A DNA stretch of 64,000 bases from Cytobacillus oceanisediminis (GTDB lineage Bacteria > Bacillota > Bacilli > Bacillales > Cytobacillaceae). Below are positions 17,594 through 26,757 of this stretch, piece after piece. The notes beneath the pieces were generated by a model. It had not been told where the DNA came from and made no database searches. It saw only the letters and a program-made list of their open reading frames with translations. Each line of letters begins with the position of its first letter. Positions within the stretch are counted from its first letter, which is position 1. The translations under genes and the position numbers were made by a program. The stretch covers positions 87,645 through 151,644 of the forward strand of contig NZ_VLKI01000007.1 of the NCBI RefSeq assembly GCF_007830235.1, read 5' to 3'.

Positions 17594-18364
17594 ATGAAGA
17601 CAGCCGAATTGGAAAAGTATAAACATAAATTAATGGGTCTGATACCGCCAGAAAGAATCGTAAAAGTGGAATTTACAAGGCCTTCCCGGGAAATTATAGA
17701 AGCTTTTATGGAATTGGATGGACTTACGCCTACAGTTTCAGATGTTCTTGATTCAATGGGCATTAAAGGGGCCATTTCAGCAAGCAGGCTGAGCCCCATT
17801 ATAACAGGCAAAAAGATAGTCGGTCCTGCCGTTACCATCCGCTATATTCCTGAAAGTAACACTCCCGATCATGGTTATTACAATATGGAACGGGCAAAGC
17901 TTGCGGACAGAGACGTATATGCCGTTGCAGACAAGGGGGATGTAGCAGTATTCGATGCAGCTGCGCTGGGAGATGTATCTGTAATGGGAGGGCTCTCCAC
18001 TCTTGTTGCTAAGCAATGGGGAATGGCAGGCAATATCGTTGATGGCGGTGTAAGGGATGTGGATACCGTCCGCAAATTGGATTATCCAGTCTGGAGTACT
18101 GGCCAAACGCCAATTACAGGCAAATACCGTGTAGAGGCAATGGAAATCAATGGCCCCATTTCAATAGCAGGTGTACGGGTGAATCCGGGTGATTTGATTA
18201 TTGCTGACGACAGCGGGGTTGTGGTAGTTCCAGGAACCAAAGCAGAAGAAGTTTTAGAGAAGACGATTGCTGCCACCAAAAGAGAAGATGAAGTAGTGAG
18301 GCTTTTTGAAAGCGGCGCATCAATTGAAGAAATAACCAGCATCCTGCCGCCAAGCAAATGGTAA
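17594..18364 (+). CDS. RraA-family aldolase/decarboxylase-like protein (copy 1)
   Basis: 256 aa with AAAGGAGG upstream. The RraA fold is recognisable: TVSDVLDSMGIKG, GPAVTIRYIPE, the GDVAVFDAAAL strand, then NIVDGGVRD holding the metal-binding Asp and substrate-binding Arg, and a late DDSGVVVVPG. Relatives are 4-hydroxy-4-methyl-2-oxoglutarate / 4-carboxy-4-hydroxy-2-oxoadipate aldolases, which also decarboxylate oxaloacetate. Presence of the D/R pair and the enzyme-like context argue for a catalyst rather than an RNase E regulator. It lies just before the ComDE-like genes. A second copy is at 34045. Confidence 0.85.
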   Translation: MKTAELEKYKHKLMGLIPPERIVKVEFTRPSREIIEAFMELDGLTPTVSDVLDSMGIKGAISASRLSPIITGKKIVGPAVTIRYIPESNTPDHGYYNMERAKLADRDVYAVADKGDVAVFDAAALGDVSVMGGLSTLVAKQWGMAGNIVDGGVRDVDTVRKLDYPVWSTGQTPITGKYRVEAMEINGPISIAGVRVNPGDLIIADDSGVVVVPGTKAEEVLEKTIAATKREDEVVRLFESGASIEEITSILPPSKW

Positions 18365-18376
18365 AGGAGGATAAAC

Positions 18377-18901
18377 ATGACGACGTTTCAGGATTTAGCT
18401 TGTGAAGAAATCATTAAAGGCATTGAGGAAACAGGTGCCGATTATTTGCTGACTTTACCATGCAGCACAATTGGCAAGGTCATTGAACATTTTGAGAACT
18501 CTGATACAATTACTTCTTTCCCGATCAGCCGGGAAGAAGATGGAGTAGGAATTGCATCGGGAATCAGCCTGGGAGGACAATTCCCAATTATGCTGATCCA
18601 GGATACCGGGATCGGGAATTCAATCCTGGCTATCACAACGTTTGCGCAGGCCTATCATGTTCCCATGCTTATTTTAGTAACCCGCAGAGGCGGTTTCGGT
18701 GAAATTAATTCGGCAGTTAACTTGTTTTCAGAACCGCTGCCGGACATTTTGGATGCTGCAAGGGTGAAAACATTTAAGCTTGATTATCGTGTTCCCTTGA
18801 AGGAATGGAGTACAGCCATAAAGCAAGGGGCTAAGTATGCCAAGGATACACATCGCCCTATTATTGTTATGTTCAATATTAAAGGGGGTGCAGAACAATG
18901 A
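18377..18901 (+). CDS. ThDP-dependent 2-oxoacid decarboxylase, ComD-like alpha subunit
   Basis: 174 aa, ribosome binding site AAAGGAGG. It matches the pyrimidine-binding half of sulfopyruvate / phosphonopyruvate decarboxylases: GADYLLTLPCSTIG, SREEDGVGIASGIS with the catalytic Glu, LIQDTGIGNSI, and VTRRGGFGE. It overlaps the next gene by four bases, as expected for a two-subunit enzyme. ComDE of methanogens makes sulfoacetaldehyde from sulfopyruvate; bacterial relatives take other 2-oxoacids. No xsc gene (sulfoacetaldehyde acetyltransferase) is visible in this window, so the substrate is open. Confidence 0.82.
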   Translation: MTTFQDLACEEIIKGIEETGADYLLTLPCSTIGKVIEHFENSDTITSFPISREEDGVGIASGISLGGQFPIMLIQDTGIGNSILAITTFAQAYHVPMLILVTRRGGFGEINSAVNLFSEPLPDILDAARVKTFKLDYRVPLKEWSTAIKQGAKYAKDTHRPIIVMFNIKGGAEQ

Positions 18902-19461
18902 TGTCAAGACTCGATGCGCTAAAAATTCTTTATAAATATACAGAGAATATACCTGTCATTTCTTCTTGCGGGAATACCTCGAGAGAATGGGCTAGCCTTG
19001 GAAGACGGGATAATCATTTATATATGGTGGATACGATGGGATTGACTCCATCTGTTGCAATCGGTGTCAGCCTAACCTTGGAAAAGAAAGGATTTAAAAA
19101 GTGCATTGGCATTGAAGGGGATGGGGGCGTACTAATGAATCCCAATTCTCTGGCATCAGCAAGCTATTTGAACCCGCGTAAATGGATGCTGATTGTTTTT
19201 GATAATGAATGTTTTGCATCGACAGGTGGCCAATGTTCCTTGGCCAGCCGCATTGATATAGCCAAAGTTGCAGAAGGATTTAATTTAAAAACGATTCAGA
19301 CAGATAATGCTGAGGACTTTGAAAAGGCAGTTCAGAAGTCGATCGAAGAGGATGGCCCTATTGTTTTACATGCAAAGATCAATCAGGAAAATCAAAAGAA
19401 TCCTTTTTTAAATGATGACCCCGCTGTACTGGCATATAAGTTTTCAAGCTTCTTAAATTAA
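18898..19461 (+). CDS. ThDP-dependent 2-oxoacid decarboxylase, ComE-like beta subunit
   Basis: 187 aa, translationally coupled to the ComD-like subunit. It is the ThDP pyrophosphate-binding half: SSCGNTSREWASLG, MVDTMGLTPSVAIG, then GIEGDGGVLMN with the GDG...N metal-binding motif and IVFDNECFASTGGQ. Together the pair should decarboxylate a 2-oxoacid such as sulfopyruvate, phosphonopyruvate or another 3-substituted pyruvate. The neighbouring D-2-hydroxyacid dehydrogenase could supply the oxoacid. Confidence 0.82.
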   Translation: MMSRLDALKILYKYTENIPVISSCGNTSREWASLGRRDNHLYMVDTMGLTPSVAIGVSLTLEKKGFKKCIGIEGDGGVLMNPNSLASASYLNPRKWMLIVFDNECFASTGGQCSLASRIDIAKVAEGFNLKTIQTDNAEDFEKAVQKSIEEDGPIVLHAKINQENQKNPFLNDDPAVLAYKFSSFLN

Positions 19462-19475
19462 AAGAAAACAAAAAA

Positions 19476-19508
19476 ACTGTATAGGGAAAGGTTCTTTCTC
19501 TATACAGT
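19476..19508 (+). terminator. Hairpin without U-tract after the ComDE-like pair
   Basis: ACTGTATAGGGAAAG pairs with CTTTCTCTATACAGT across a three-base loop, 15 positions with one mismatch. An A-run precedes it, so it would terminate minus-strand transcription; on the plus strand it is a stable hairpin without a U-run. Confidence 0.5.
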
Positions 19509-19618
19509 CTTAACAGATTGTATCTTAACTATAAAGCCGTATGTGCCAAATGTAAAATAGAAATCCATAATATTTTTTCAGAAAACTTCGAAAATCATAA
19601 TACATGAGGGGGAGCAAT

Positions 19619-20569
19619 ATGAAAGCTTTAGTCATAGACCATATTCACGAAGAGGGTATTACCCTTTTAAAACAATATTGTGAAGTAGACGTTAATCATG
19701 GTTTATCACCTGAAGAGCTGGCTGCAATTGTTGGGAATTATGATATTTTACTTGGGCGTGCTACACATTTAACGGGCAAAATTGAAAAACCCTTATTGGA
19801 GAACAGCGGCAAATTAAAGGTCATTGGAATCGCATCTGTTGGGCTTGATCAGTTTGATCAGGGCTACATAGCCTCTAAAGGAATCAAATTAATCAATCTT
19901 CCTGGTGTCAATTCGGTATCTGTGGCCGAACATACTGTTTCTCTTCTTTTGTGCGGCATGAGGCATATCCTCCTTGCCTATCAGCAAATGAAGGAATCAA
20001 TCTGGAATAAACATGGATTCACTTCTGCGCTGGAACTAAACGGGAAAACCGTTGGCATTATCGGATTTGGAAATATTGGCAAGAGTGTCGGCTCCATTTT
20101 GAAAAAAGGGTTTAATATGAATGTGCTTGCATTCGACCCATACATTGATGAGGAGGAAGCCAAAGAAAACGGTGCCAGATTGGTGTCTCTTGATGAGCTA
20201 TTAACACAATCAGATGTCGTTACCATTCATGCCCCGCTGACAGATGAAACACATCATATGATTGCAGAAGAAGAAATTAAAAAGATGAAAAAGGATGCCA
20301 TTTTGCTAAATGCTGGAAGAGGCGGAATCATCAATGAAGATGCACTGTATAAATATTTAAAGAATCATCATCTGCGCTTCGCAGGACTTGACGTTCAGGA
20401 AACTGAACCGTGCTACCATTCTCCTTTATTTTCCCTTGATAACTTTATTGCAACCCCGCACATTGCTGGGTTAACATATGACGCCTTGAGCAGGGCGGGC
20501 AAAAGAGTTGTAACTGAATGCCTTGAATATCTCAATGTTGAAGTTGATGCCATTACTCCCGGCGCCTGA
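19619..20569 (+). CDS. D-2-hydroxyacid dehydrogenase, phosphoglycerate dehydrogenase-like (copy 1)
   Basis: 316 aa from the ATG at 19619, with AGGGGGAGC as site (the ATG at 19604 is part of that site). NAD-binding motif GIIGFGNIGKSVG at about residue 145, catalytic Arg in LNAGRGGIINED, Glu in LDVQETEP and His in TPHIAGLTYD, in the usual order of the D-isomer-specific family. SlcC, the (S)-sulfolactate dehydrogenase, belongs to the same branch, and the ComDE-like decarboxylase is directly upstream, but glycerate, tartronate or malate-type substrates are equally possible. A related copy lies at 33025. Confidence 0.88.
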   Translation: MKALVIDHIHEEGITLLKQYCEVDVNHGLSPEELAAIVGNYDILLGRATHLTGKIEKPLLENSGKLKVIGIASVGLDQFDQGYIASKGIKLINLPGVNSVSVAEHTVSLLLCGMRHILLAYQQMKESIWNKHGFTSALELNGKTVGIIGFGNIGKSVGSILKKGFNMNVLAFDPYIDEEEAKENGARLVSLDELLTQSDVVTIHAPLTDETHHMIAEEEIKKMKKDAILLNAGRGGIINEDALYKYLKNHHLRFAGLDVQETEPCYHSPLFSLDNFIATPHIAGLTYDALSRAGKRVVTECLEYLNVEVDAITPGA

Positions 20570-20592
20570 GAAAAGAAAGGAGGTCGGAGAAC

Positions 20593-22158
20593 ATGAATTT
20601 TAATGAATTGCTTTTGGCTGGAAATGAAAATCACCCCCAAAATATATTTTTAAAATTTGAGGAAGAATGCTATACCTATGCAGATATGTGGAATATTACG
20701 AACAGGCTGGCAAATGGATTTTTAAAAAAAGGAATTAAGAAAGGTGATCATGTTTCCATTATTCTATCAAATCGGCCAGAGTTTATTTGGAGCTGGTTTG
20801 CTTTGTCAAAGATTGGTGCAATAGCTGTAACGCTTGATACGCGTTTAAAAGGATCCTTATTGCACCATCAATTAAAAAATAGCGAAAGCATGGCAATCAT
20901 AACTGAGGATGAGTTTCTCCCTGCCATACTTGAAATGGATATGAAAAATGATTTAGGCATTGATCGCTTAATTATTATCTCTGATAAAGATGTTACAGGC
21001 ATCAAAAAGGAGATGACCCATTTCAATACTCTATTAAATGAAAGTGAAGTTGATTCAGGTTTAATCGAATATACTCTTCTGCCTGGGTGGCCTCTAACAA
21101 TCGTCTATACTTCAGGAACAACCGGTCCCGCTAAGGGAGTCGTGAATCCACACGAAACGTTTGTATTATCGGGCAGAGATATAGGAGATGCAGTCGGAAT
21201 GGACCAGACTGACAATTTATATTTGTTTTTGCCCCTGTTTCATGCCAATCCCCAACTAATGGGCATACCCGCTTTACTTCTAAATGGCGCGACGATCGTT
21301 TTAGGAAGAAAATTTTCAGCTTCTTCTTTTTGGGATACGGTTAACCATTATCATGTAACGCTTTTCACCTATGTTGGGACGGTATTAAGCATATTGGATA
21401 AAGTGACACCGCCACTGGTTCGCACCAGTTTGAGGACGGCTTATGGAGGCGGTGCTCCAGAGGAAATTTGGAGAAGCCTTGAAAAGAAAACAAATGCTCG
21501 AATGATGGAAGGCTATGGGATGGCAGAAATTGGCGGTTTTGCTATTATGAATTCCCTGAAAGAATCAAAGATTGGGAGTATTGGAAAGCCGCGTGAACTC
21601 TATGACATTCGCATTTTTGATGATCATGACTGTGAATTGCCTGCTGGGGAAGTAGGGGAAATTGTTGTACGCCCCAACGTTCCTTATTCAATGTTCACTT
21701 CCTATTTTAATATGGAGAAAAACACCATATCAGCAATGAGGAATTTATGGTTCCACACTGGTGATTTGGCTGAGAAAGATTCAAATGGCTTCTTCTATTT
21801 CAAGGGAAGAAAGAAAAATATGATTCGTAGAAAAGGAGAAAACATTTCCGCCTATGACATTGAAAATATGGTACAGCAGCATCCAAGTATCCTGGAAAAT
21901 GCAGTCGTGCCGATTCCTGATGAAATTGCCGGACAAGAGATTAAATTAAGTGTTGTCTGCAGAAAAGGAGAAGAGGTCTCCATTGAGGAATTATATAAGT
22001 GGCTGCTGGATAACCTGCCATCCCATTTGGTTCCAAGGTACTTGGAAATCAGGGAATCCTTTGAGAAAACTTCATCAGAAAAAATTAAGCTGCAGGTTCT
22101 TATAGATGAAGGAATTAAACATGTATGGGACAGAGAAAGAAAACAAATTAGCAGATAA
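20593..22158 (+). CDS. AMP-forming acyl-CoA ligase (CaiC-like)
   Basis: 521 aa, AAAGGAGG ribosome binding site. The ANL-superfamily motifs are all present: P-loop YTSGTTGPAKGVV, GYGMAEIGG, the FHTGDLAEKD hinge and the GRKKNMIRRKGENIS segment, which is the form seen in CaiC-like carnitine/crotonobetaine CoA ligases. The C-terminal Lys lies in TSSEKIKLQ. It activates a carboxylic acid to its CoA ester with ATP to AMP. It is followed closely by a crotonase and an acyl-CoA dehydrogenase, giving a short activation and oxidation cassette. Substrate not inferable. Confidence 0.9.
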   Translation: MNFNELLLAGNENHPQNIFLKFEEECYTYADMWNITNRLANGFLKKGIKKGDHVSIILSNRPEFIWSWFALSKIGAIAVTLDTRLKGSLLHHQLKNSESMAIITEDEFLPAILEMDMKNDLGIDRLIIISDKDVTGIKKEMTHFNTLLNESEVDSGLIEYTLLPGWPLTIVYTSGTTGPAKGVVNPHETFVLSGRDIGDAVGMDQTDNLYLFLPLFHANPQLMGIPALLLNGATIVLGRKFSASSFWDTVNHYHVTLFTYVGTVLSILDKVTPPLVRTSLRTAYGGGAPEEIWRSLEKKTNARMMEGYGMAEIGGFAIMNSLKESKIGSIGKPRELYDIRIFDDHDCELPAGEVGEIVVRPNVPYSMFTSYFNMEKNTISAMRNLWFHTGDLAEKDSNGFFYFKGRKKNMIRRKGENISAYDIENMVQQHPSILENAVVPIPDEIAGQEIKLSVVCRKGEEVSIEELYKWLLDNLPSHLVPRYLEIRESFEKTSSEKIKLQVLIDEGIKHVWDRERKQISR

Positions 22159-22173
22159 AAAGGAGTTTTTAAA

Positions 22174-22980
22174 ATGGAAAAAAATCATATTGTTTTTGAA
22201 AACCTTACAAATGAAATAGCCGTGCTTAGATTAAATAGGCCGGATTTTTTAAACTCTTTCAGCCACGAAATGATTACGGACTGGTATAAATCACTCGTGG
22301 AATTTAAAGAGAATGATAATTTAAAGGTTCTTATTCTTACAGGTACAGGGAAGGCGTTCTCTGCAGGGGGAGATATTAAAGCATTATCAAATGGAGAGGG
22401 ATTTATAGGAGACCCTACAGAGGATTTATGGAGTGATGCCGTTAAGCGAAAAGCTTCTTTATGGGAAAATATTCAGAAAATCCCTCTATTATTAGAAGAA
22501 ATTGATAAGCCGGTTATTGCATGCTTGAATGGCGATGCTATTGGGGCGGGCTTGGATATGGCTCTAATGTGTGATCTTCGTTTTTGTGCAGACCATGCAA
22601 GACTGGGAGAGGGGTACATCCATTTAGGGCTTGTACCGGGAGATGGCGGCGGATACTTCCTTCCTAAAATTGTAGGAGAATCAAAAGCTCTGGAGTTATT
22701 GTGGACAGGCGAAAGATTAAATGCAGAGAAAGCTTTGGAGATCGGGCTGGTCGATTATGTATATGAGAAGGATGAAGTTTTTGAAAAGGCACAGCAATTT
22801 GCAAAGGTCTTATGCTCAAAGCCACAGAATGCAATTAGGATGATTAAAAGGCTTGTTAAAAACCATAACAAAGTCAGTCTGAGGAACCACCTGGATATGG
22901 TATCCTCGCATATGGCTGTTGTAACAGATACACATGAATATATGGCTTTACTGGAACAAATGAAAAACAAACGAAAGTAA
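22174..22980 (+). CDS. Crotonase-superfamily protein with atypical active site
   Basis: 268 aa. The crotonase fold is clear (LNRPDFLNSFS, TGTGKAFSAGGDIKAL oxyanion-hole strand, GDAIGAGLDMALMCD, LVPGDGGGYFLP). However, the two Glu residues that define enoyl-CoA hydratase are not in their places: the first position is Asp (GAGLDMA) and the second falls in RLGEGYIHLG. It may therefore be an isomerase, hydrolase or a different hydratase type rather than a canonical hydratase. It lies between a CoA ligase and an acyl-CoA dehydrogenase, with 15- and 10-base gaps. Annotating it as a plain enoyl-CoA hydratase would be unsafe. Confidence 0.82.
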   Translation: MEKNHIVFENLTNEIAVLRLNRPDFLNSFSHEMITDWYKSLVEFKENDNLKVLILTGTGKAFSAGGDIKALSNGEGFIGDPTEDLWSDAVKRKASLWENIQKIPLLLEEIDKPVIACLNGDAIGAGLDMALMCDLRFCADHARLGEGYIHLGLVPGDGGGYFLPKIVGESKALELLWTGERLNAEKALEIGLVDYVYEKDEVFEKAQQFAKVLCSKPQNAIRMIKRLVKNHNKVSLRNHLDMVSSHMAVVTDTHEYMALLEQMKNKRK

Positions 22981-22990
22981 GGTGCATAGC

Positions 22991-24136
22991 TTGAAACTTC
23001 AATTGACTGAAGAGCAGCTTAAATTTCAGAAGGAAATAAGCGATTTTACAAGAGAAAAAATAATTCCCACAGCGGATGAGAGAGACCGTGAGGATGTGTA
23101 TCCAAGGGAGATAATTAAAGAAATGGCCGCACAGGGTTATACAGCCCTGACAGTGCCTGAGAAATATAATGGTTTAAATCGTTCCAAAATCGATGCATGT
23201 ATTTTAATGGAAGAAGTTGCATACGGATGTGCAGCTACAGCGATTTCATTGATCACTATTTTTCAGGCAGAAACCATGCTTATGCTTTTTGGGAATGAAA
23301 AAGTTAAAAGCCATTACCTTCCGCTTTTTAGGGAAGGACTAATCGCTTCCTATTCTTTAACAGAATCCAAAAGAGGATCGGATATCAGAAGTGTTGATAC
23401 AAAAGCAAAGAAAAAAGGCGGGAGCTGGATCATAAATGGAAAAAAAACATTTATTACATCCGGCTCTGCGGCCGAATTTTTTATTTTGCTGGCCGAAACA
23501 AATAAAGGGGTTTCCATCTTTGCTGTTGACCGCAGCCTTCCTGGTATTACGACAGAAATCGGTGACTATTCACAAACAATAGGCCTCCGAAATGGACCAC
23601 ATATGGATGCATATTTTGAAGATGTTGCTGTCCCGGATTACTGTCTTGTCGGGGAAGAAGGAAAAGGGGTTAAGCAAGCTGTCATTACCCTTAATAACAG
23701 CAGGACTGCAGCAGCCGCTATCAGCGTAGGGATTGCCAGGGCAGCTTATGAACATAGCTTGGAGTGGGTATCATCCAGAAAAGCATTTGACCAGTCTGTG
23801 ATCAATTTTCAGGGAATTCAATGGATGTTTGCAGATATGCTTATGAATATAAATGCTTCCAGACTATTAACCTATCAGGCCGCTTTCTTACATGATATTG
23901 GAAAAGCTTCTATTTCTGAATCCAGCCAGGCAAAGCTTTTTGCCGGACAGATGGCAACAAAAGTCTGCTCGGATGCCATACAGGTCTGCGGTGCTTATGG
24001 GACAACCGTTAATGCGCCTTTTGGCCGGTACTTACGGGATGCCAAGTCCTATGAGATTGCAGGAGGGAGCAACGAAATCTTAAGAAATACGATTGGCAAG
24101 GAAATAAAAAAGAATCTGCAAAAGTTATATTCGTAA
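22991..24136 (+). CDS. Acyl-CoA dehydrogenase
   Basis: 381 aa, start most likely the TTG at 22991 with AAGGTG; a GTG nine bases upstream is possible. Domain motifs: VPEKYNGLNRSK, SYSLTESKRGSDIRS, TFITSGSAAEFF, and VCGAYGTTVNAPFGRYLRDAK in the C-terminal domain. Near the C-terminus the usual Glu is replaced (AGGSNEILRN), so the base must be elsewhere, as in the long-chain/isovaleryl type enzymes, or activity differs. It follows the ligase and crotonase in the same operon. Probably oxidises the CoA ester made by that ligase. Confidence 0.87.
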   Translation: MKLQLTEEQLKFQKEISDFTREKIIPTADERDREDVYPREIIKEMAAQGYTALTVPEKYNGLNRSKIDACILMEEVAYGCAATAISLITIFQAETMLMLFGNEKVKSHYLPLFREGLIASYSLTESKRGSDIRSVDTKAKKKGGSWIINGKKTFITSGSAAEFFILLAETNKGVSIFAVDRSLPGITTEIGDYSQTIGLRNGPHMDAYFEDVAVPDYCLVGEEGKGVKQAVITLNNSRTAAAAISVGIARAAYEHSLEWVSSRKAFDQSVINFQGIQWMFADMLMNINASRLLTYQAAFLHDIGKASISESSQAKLFAGQMATKVCSDAIQVCGAYGTTVNAPFGRYLRDAKSYEIAGGSNEILRNTIGKEIKKNLQKLYS

Positions 24137-24271
24137 AATTTTAAATTAATAAAATATATATAATTATTATAATTTTTAAATAATTATGGATTTTTCTATA
24201 CTTTTTATTATAAAATTAAATAAAACAAAGATAATTATTGAAAATGAGAATAGTAAAAGGTGGTTTCCTAC

Positions 24272-24673
24272 ATGTTAACGGAAAAATTGAAAACGCTCTC
24301 ATCATCTCCGGTCTGGAATCATATTGGTCTAGAACTGCAATATGCTGATAGCGGCAAGTCAAAAGTTTCCATGCCTGTAAAAAAAGAATTTCTGCAGATT
24401 TTCGAAAAAGTCCATGGTGGGATATTGGCAACTCTTTTAGATGCTACGATGGCATCAGCCATTAATTCTGTTTTGGAAGACCATGTTTTTTCTGTGACAG
24501 CCGAAATGAAAATCCAGTACTTGCGGCCAGCAACAGGCAGCATTCTGATCGGAAAAGGAGAGGTAATCCAGAATGGAAAAACTGTAACAATCTGCAAAAG
24601 TGAAATTTATGATGAACAAGACAAAATGGTGGCATTTGCAACAGGGACATTTGTAAATAAAGAAAAAACCTAG
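24272..24673 (+). CDS. Hotdog-fold thioesterase, PaaI-like (copy 1)
   Basis: 133 aa from the ATG at 24272, preceded by AAAGGTGG. Hotdog motifs: GLELQYADSGKSKV, FLQIFEKVHGGILATLLDATMASA with the catalytic-type His-Gly-Gly, then MKIQYLRPATG. These proteins hydrolyse acyl-CoA esters and often serve to release trapped CoA in catabolic pathways. An AT-rich 135-bp region precedes it and probably carries its own promoter, so it and the TRAP permease behind it may be a separate unit. Another family member is at 46246. Confidence 0.85.
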   Translation: MLTEKLKTLSSSPVWNHIGLELQYADSGKSKVSMPVKKEFLQIFEKVHGGILATLLDATMASAINSVLEDHVFSVTAEMKIQYLRPATGSILIGKGEVIQNGKTVTICKSEIYDEQDKMVAFATGTFVNKEKT

Positions 24674-24704
24674 AATATTGCGAGTTAATAAGGAGGAATG
24701 GAAG

Positions 24705-26687
24705 TTGAGTCAATTGGCAAACCAATTTCAAAATGAAGAAGAAATCCTAAAAAAATATGACAGCGATTTTAGGACAAGAGACTACCTCGGCCTTACTGCC
24801 AAAGTTGTGACAGGGATATTGATAATCTGGGCTCTTTTTCAGCTATACACTAGCAGTTTTGGAATATTGGAAGCTATTAAAATGCGTGCATGGCATCTTG
24901 GTTTTCTCTTAATCTTATCATTCCTAATTTATCCAGCGACAAAAAAATCAGCAGCAAGCCGAACATTGCCGACAATTTGGGATATGATATGCATTTTGCT
25001 GACATTGATTTCAATCGGCTATTTGCTTTTAACCTATGATACTTTTGCAAGAGAAAGATTTGGCATACATGTTGAGATGGACTATTACATGGCTGCAATT
25101 GGGATTCTGGTTGTATTTGAAGCAAGCCGAAGGGTTATCGGGAATGCACTCACAATTATATGTGCGATTTTTCTAATCTATAATTTCGTTGGTGCTTATA
25201 TTCCAGGAGCACTAGGACACGTTGGGTTCAGCTTTGAACGGGTTACGGATATTATGTTCTGGGGCAGCCAGGGGTTATTTGGAATTGCGTTAGGGGTTTC
25301 TGCCACTTATATCTTCTTGTTTGTTTTATTTGGGGCTTTCTTGAAGAACAGCGGTTTTACTGATTTTATTAATGACATTGCTTTATCCATTGCCGGCTGG
25401 ACTGCAGGCGGACCTGCCAAAGTTTCTGTTATCGGAAGCGGATTCATGGGGATGGTAAATGGCAGTGCGGTTGCCAATGTTGTTACAACTGGTGCTGTCA
25501 CCATACCTTTAATGAAAAAAACAGGCTATAAATCTAAGTTTGCTGGTGCGGTTGAGGCTGTCGCGTCTACTGGCGGTCAATTTGCACCACCTATTATGGG
25601 TGCAGCCGGGTTTATCATGGCTGAATTCCTGGGAGTTCCTTACAGAACGATCATGCTGGCCGCCATCATCCCTGCATTTCTTTATTACGTCACTGTATTT
25701 ATGGTAGTCCATTTCGAAGCAAAAAGAATTGGCCTGACTGGCATCTCAAAGGAAAATATCCCAAATATGGTCATAGTGATGAAAGACAGGGGCCACTTAC
25801 TTTTGCCGCTTATCATATTAATCGGCTTGCTTAGTACAGGAGTTACGCCTTTATATGCAGCAGTATTTGCTCTAATTTCAACTGTATTGGCCAGCTGGTT
25901 AAGGAAATCAACAAGAATGAACTTTAAAATGATTGTTGACTCTCTAATAGAAGGGAGCAAGGGAGCGATTGGAGTAGGAATTGCCTGTGCCATTGTAGGG
26001 GTCGTAGTGGGAACGATTTCATTAACAAGTTTGGGCTTAACATTAGGAAATAACATTCTTGCCCTGGCTGGAGATAATTTAATCATTGCTGCAATCCTGA
26101 CCATGTTAATTAGTATCGTTTTAGGGATGGGGATTCCTGCCACAGCGGCTTATATTATTGTTGCTACGATTGCTGCACCTTTGCTTGTAAAACTTGGTGT
26201 GCCTCCATTGGCGGCGCATATGTTCGCATTCTTCTACTCGGCACTTTCAAACATTACACCTCCTGTTGCGCTGGCTTCATATGCTGCGGCAGGGCTTGCA
26301 GGGGCCCCTCCTAATAAAGTTGGAATAGAAGCAATGAGAATAGGGATTACCGGGTTCATCATCCCGTTTTTCTTCCTTTTCAACCCAGTCTTATTATTTA
26401 ATGGCGAAACTGTTACCGAAAGCCTAATTGCTATGGCAACTTCAACGATTGGGGTTGTTTGTTTGGCGGGGGGCTTACAAGGCTGGTTTTTAACAAGAAC
26501 AAATTTAATTCAAAGACTGGCACTGTTTGTTACAGCATTCTTAATGATAAAGCCTACGTTATTGACTGACATTATTGGGCTGTCGATCTTAGCAGCTATT
26601 ATCATCTGGCAAAAAATTGCCTCCGTTACGATTAATGACCAAAAGACAAATGATGTAAGCGAAACAACTAGCAACATTTCCGGTTGA
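24705..26687 (+). CDS. TRAP transporter fused permease (DctQM, TAXI type)
   Basis: 660 aa from a TTG with AGGAGG seven bases upstream (an earlier in-frame TTG overlaps that site). The N-terminal about 200 residues contain four to five helices, like DctQ, followed by the DctM part of about 12 helices: SVIGSGFMGMVNGSAVANVV, STGGQFAPPIMGAAGF, the LGMGIPATAAYI loop and FFYSALSNITPPVALAS. Such fused permeases pair with TAXI binding proteins, so the partner is the lipoprotein at 16480. Na+-driven uptake of a carboxylate is expected. Confidence 0.92.
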   Translation: MSQLANQFQNEEEILKKYDSDFRTRDYLGLTAKVVTGILIIWALFQLYTSSFGILEAIKMRAWHLGFLLILSFLIYPATKKSAASRTLPTIWDMICILLTLISIGYLLLTYDTFARERFGIHVEMDYYMAAIGILVVFEASRRVIGNALTIICAIFLIYNFVGAYIPGALGHVGFSFERVTDIMFWGSQGLFGIALGVSATYIFLFVLFGAFLKNSGFTDFINDIALSIAGWTAGGPAKVSVIGSGFMGMVNGSAVANVVTTGAVTIPLMKKTGYKSKFAGAVEAVASTGGQFAPPIMGAAGFIMAEFLGVPYRTIMLAAIIPAFLYYVTVFMVVHFEAKRIGLTGISKENIPNMVIVMKDRGHLLLPLIILIGLLSTGVTPLYAAVFALISTVLASWLRKSTRMNFKMIVDSLIEGSKGAIGVGIACAIVGVVVGTISLTSLGLTLGNNILALAGDNLIIAAILTMLISIVLGMGIPATAAYIIVATIAAPLLVKLGVPPLAAHMFAFFYSALSNITPPVALASYAAAGLAGAPPNKVGIEAMRIGITGFIIPFFFLFNPVLLFNGETVTESLIAMATSTIGVVCLAGGLQGWFLTRTNLIQRLALFVTAFLMIKPTLLTDIIGLSILAAIIIWQKIASVTINDQKTNDVSETTSNISG

Positions 26688-26698
26688 TGCAAAATACA

Positions 26699-26727
26699 CT
26701 ATGGCTGCAATCAAATTGCAGCCATAG
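26699..26727 (+). terminator. Perfect 13-bp hairpin without U-tract after the TRAP permease
   Basis: CTATGGCTGCAAT, loop CAA, ATTGCAGCCATAG. There is no T-run afterwards, so it may be a processing or stability element rather than a terminator. Confidence 0.5.
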
Positions 26728-26757
26728 AATTCTGAATAGTCAAAAGGGCGGGTAGCT

